Shown here piece by piece: positions 61,215 to 64,000 of a stretch of DNA of 64,000 nt (within the stretch, counting starts at the first letter, position 1; the number at the start of each line of letters is the position of its first letter). This stretch comes from Tyto alba. Lineage: Eukaryota; Chordata; Aves; Strigiformes; Tytonidae. Under the pieces are notes generated by a model that did no database searches, was not told the DNA's origin, and was given only the letters and a program-made list of their open reading frames with translations. A program made the translations under genes and the position numbers. The stretch is taken from assembly GCF_018691265.1 (NCBI RefSeq), contig NW_024881313.1:41863897-41927896 (forward strand). Direction: 5' to 3'.

Positions 61215-64000
61215 GTGAGTGTTCCAGAGAAAACAGGGGAGGACAATTTGAGGAAGAAAAACTGTTATCTTTTTAGCAATATGTAAGACCTTTAAGATCG
61301 AAGGAGACAGAATAGAAGATTTATATATTGCCAGTTTCTTAAAGCAGGAAAAACATTAGTAAATTTTACTCTTTACTTTGTTTGTGAATGGTCTTGAACA
61401 AACTGACCTTTACTAATGTCTAGTTTTGCAGTTATAATGCTTTTTACCTCACAGGTTTTTCGGGCTATAAATCTGGCCATTATATTTAGCCCTTAAAGTT
61501 AATGAACTAGTTCTAATATACTTAGTGTAATATTTGTTATCTATTCTGTATAGTTTCTCAGATTTCTGGCTGGCTAACAAAATGACTTGTAAATGAGACA
61601 AGTGAAAAAGATTTCTGGTTGATCATGTGAATACCTGTACTATGGTCACTCAGGAGAGCGATCATAAAACTTGCAATTGTCATAGGTTTTCCTACATATA
61701 AAGAGATATGCATAGGAAATAATTTCATAGAATTAGTGGGTTTTTTTTAAAGGAACTTCCTTTTTAAAATATGCCCACTTTGTACAGTGCTGAATGCATT
61801 CTCTCTTAAGTTATAGTTCACTAATTTCTTTTTGCAACTTATTAGACCTCAGCAATCTTGAGTTCCAAGTGTGACCCAGTTCCTGATAAATATGTAGGGT
61901 GCAGTCACTAGGTGGTCTGCCTTTTGCAAAATCATTATAGGTGTATATACAGATTCAGACAGTGTTCTGGTGATGTCATCGTATCTAGTTTTAGATAAAA
62001 CATGACTCTAAGCTCAGTGCTTCAGGAGCCCTGCTCTGTCCAGGTTATATGTCTTGGATCAGCAAGCCAGACTTGGGAATGCTTGTATCTGGGATGCATC
62101 TGGAAAGGACACCAATCCTAAGAGTATTAATACTTTATGATCAAATAAGATTGAATACAGAAGGAATGTGTATGAGTGCACCACATGAGCACAAGAGATG
62201 CATGTGTGTCTTGGAGGCCTTGCCCAGCACTAGTCAAAATGCACATTCCGCAGCAGGAAACTGCACAAAAGAGTGCCTAGCCTTCAAATATACAGGGTAG
62301 ATATAACCTGAAAAATTGCCACTGCTGTATAATTAAGGTAAATTTTAGTCACTGACTGGTTTCCAGGGATCATTAAAGAAGAGTATTTTCTAAAAGTTGA
62401 TGACCTAACTCACAGAAGGAAGCCGTTCCCCCTCCCCAGTTCTTAACTTCAGTGCTTCTAGTTTGAAACCTAGCAGTAATCTCTACTGTAGTGAGTCCAG
62501 CTCACACCAGTGCTTCCTAGGTACTCAGGAAAGTTTTTCTGTTTCTTCTGCCATGCCTTCCTTTCAGACAACGTGTTGAATGTTCTCCCCTTGTTCATTT
62601 CCACCTCCCTGTTGTTTCCCATTGAAAATTTTCTGGGTTTCAGGCAAACTTTTCTGGCACCTTGGGTCCAATTCTTAGAGCAACTGAGTTTTGGGTTTTA
62701 TGGCACTTAAGGGCCAAGAAGGTGTAGTCATCCTTTCTTGGCATGTTTGATGGAGACAAAAATCTCATTTCTGTAATAGACTCTTGGAGAACTGTTTGAG
62801 ACCTAAGTTGTTGGGGGTTTTTGGTTTGTTTGTTACTTGCTTTTTAACTGCAAGCCTTTAGGGTTGTTGTGGGTACATGCATATCCCGTTTCCTTTTGGG
62901 AGGATGGAGTTTGCTCAGGCATTACTTCCGAATTCTGTGAAGCGTTTCAGTGCAGTTTTGATTTTGTGAGCTGTGGAAGGTGGTGGAGGTTCACACCGTG
63001 TAATATTCCAGTCCCATTGTTCCTACTCTTTTAAAAAGGGACGTTGTTCACCTACGAAGTTGGGTGTGACTGTGTGGATGAATTTTCTGCCCCTGAGGAA
63101 GGATCTAGTTTGCACCTCCAGGCACAAAAATGTTCCTCAGGCTTGGCATATATGGGGATGGGGAAGAATCTAAGGTTCTGGTATTTCAGGCCAGGCTTAT
63201 TGTTAGCAAATGTAGGAAGAGAGTATGCTACATTGCTATGTGTGGAAACAGCTTTTACATGGACATGGCTGATGGCAGACTTCCTGTATGAAAACAATAA
63301 GGAGAGGCATCCATATGACATGGCAGAGCAGCAGCAGGCAGTTCATTTTCTCCCATTTGTCTGTCACAGATGGAGTGATTCATCTCCTTCTTAAGATAAA
63401 GGCCTCACATTATACAGGTGAAGAATAGGCTTGAATTCCCTTTTGGCCCTGTTAGAGAATGCTAGGTGACAGGTTTGGTGGGCACAAATGGTTCTTAGAA
63501 TCTGAATTCAAAAGCCAATGTATTTGGCAACCTCCCTGACAGTACCATTTCCTAGGCACATCTACATTTGTGTGTATGTACCTGAATACAAGTATGTTTT
63601 TAAGAGCATATAGATATATAAAGATGCTTATGTATGGGTATGGACACACTGTGTACATACACTACAGGCACACATATATCCTCCCACATGTGCATTCATA
63701 AAGATGAACAGATACGGAGGCATAAGCCCACTTATATCGCTCATGCAAATACATTACAATAAAACAAGCGTATATACGTAGGGAAGGCTGTGTATATATG
63801 TGTTTTCATACACATATATATGGGTGTTTTAATCAGCACTCAATTTTGGGCATGAATGAATGCATGACATCTGTTTGAACAAGTTCATATTCTGTTTACA
63901 GGTACTCAACATGTGCATATGCGTAGGTATATCTATGCACACTTCCACATGTGTGCACTGTTCTCCTACATGCTTTTTCTGTATCTATAGACAGCATGTG
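61215..64000 (+). other. SMARCD3: SMARCD3 intron 2 (5' part, runs off window)
   Basis: Starts with gtgagt. No further SMARCD3 exon (expected to continue with a basic KRRK-type segment and MADKILPQR) was seen before the window end. From about 63540 on the sequence is rich in alternating tatata, cacaca and tgtgta steps. Confidence 0.85.
63540..64000. repeat. Degenerate alternating purine-pyrimidine region
   Basis: Irregular runs of tatata, acacat and gtgtat (for example 63605-63620, 63790-63825) suggest a decayed dinucleotide repeat. It continues to the window edge. Confidence 0.5.

Overview
This window is vertebrate nuclear DNA, almost certainly from a bird and probably a neoavian one. CR1 LINEs on both strands dominate the repeats, there are no mammalian SINEs, and two solo LTRs have the look of common avian endogenous-retrovirus LTRs and 5-bp target duplications. 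Introns, CpG islands and GT-AG splice signals replace the dense gene layout of a microbe. No bacterial-style operons, CRISPR arrays, rRNA or tRNA genes were seen.

The one protein-coding gene I can name is the 5' part of SMARCD3 (BAF60c), on the + strand. SMARCD3 is a subunit of the SWI/SNF (BAF) chromatin remodeller. Coding exon 1 is at 49981-50058 and begins MATDEVTGG. Exon 2 is at 60997-61214 and begins [10 protein letters not shown]. The intron between them is 10.9 kb and splices phase 0 to phase 0. The rest of the gene lies beyond the right edge. Exon 2 carries a glutamine-rich segment that human SMARCD3, as I recall it, lacks. The paralogue SMARCD1 has a similar one.

Layout: 1-7.3 kb is repeat-rich intergenic DNA with CR1 pieces. 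7.44-8.99 kb is a strong CpG island holding a candidate first exon (ATG at 8543, donor at 8555) that is phase-compatible with SMARCD3 exon 2. 9-14.9 kb is mostly single-copy sequence. 14.9-19.2 kb has two CR1 copies, one with a 5' inversion, around a decayed coding-like stretch on the - strand. 23.3-28.0 kb has one solo LTR and one LTR nested inside another, both outer insertions flanked by perfect 5-bp duplications. 29.6-33.8 kb is a long but dead CR1. 34.13-34.9 kb is a GC-rich block with a 48-bp minisatellite (10.5 copies). 36.6-38.7 kb is a long antisense CR1. 46.75-47.9 kb is a second CpG island, about 2 kb upstream of SMARCD3 exon 1. The SMARCD3 intron contains ancient CR1/L3-type remnants and a 280-bp polypyrimidine tract.

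Functionally the window is the promoter side of SMARCD3: one proximal promoter near 49.7 kb and two CpG islands that may be alternative promoters, with transposon debris between them. Repeat-family names and the SMARCD3 call rest on recognising translated or nucleotide motifs by eye; no database search was run.
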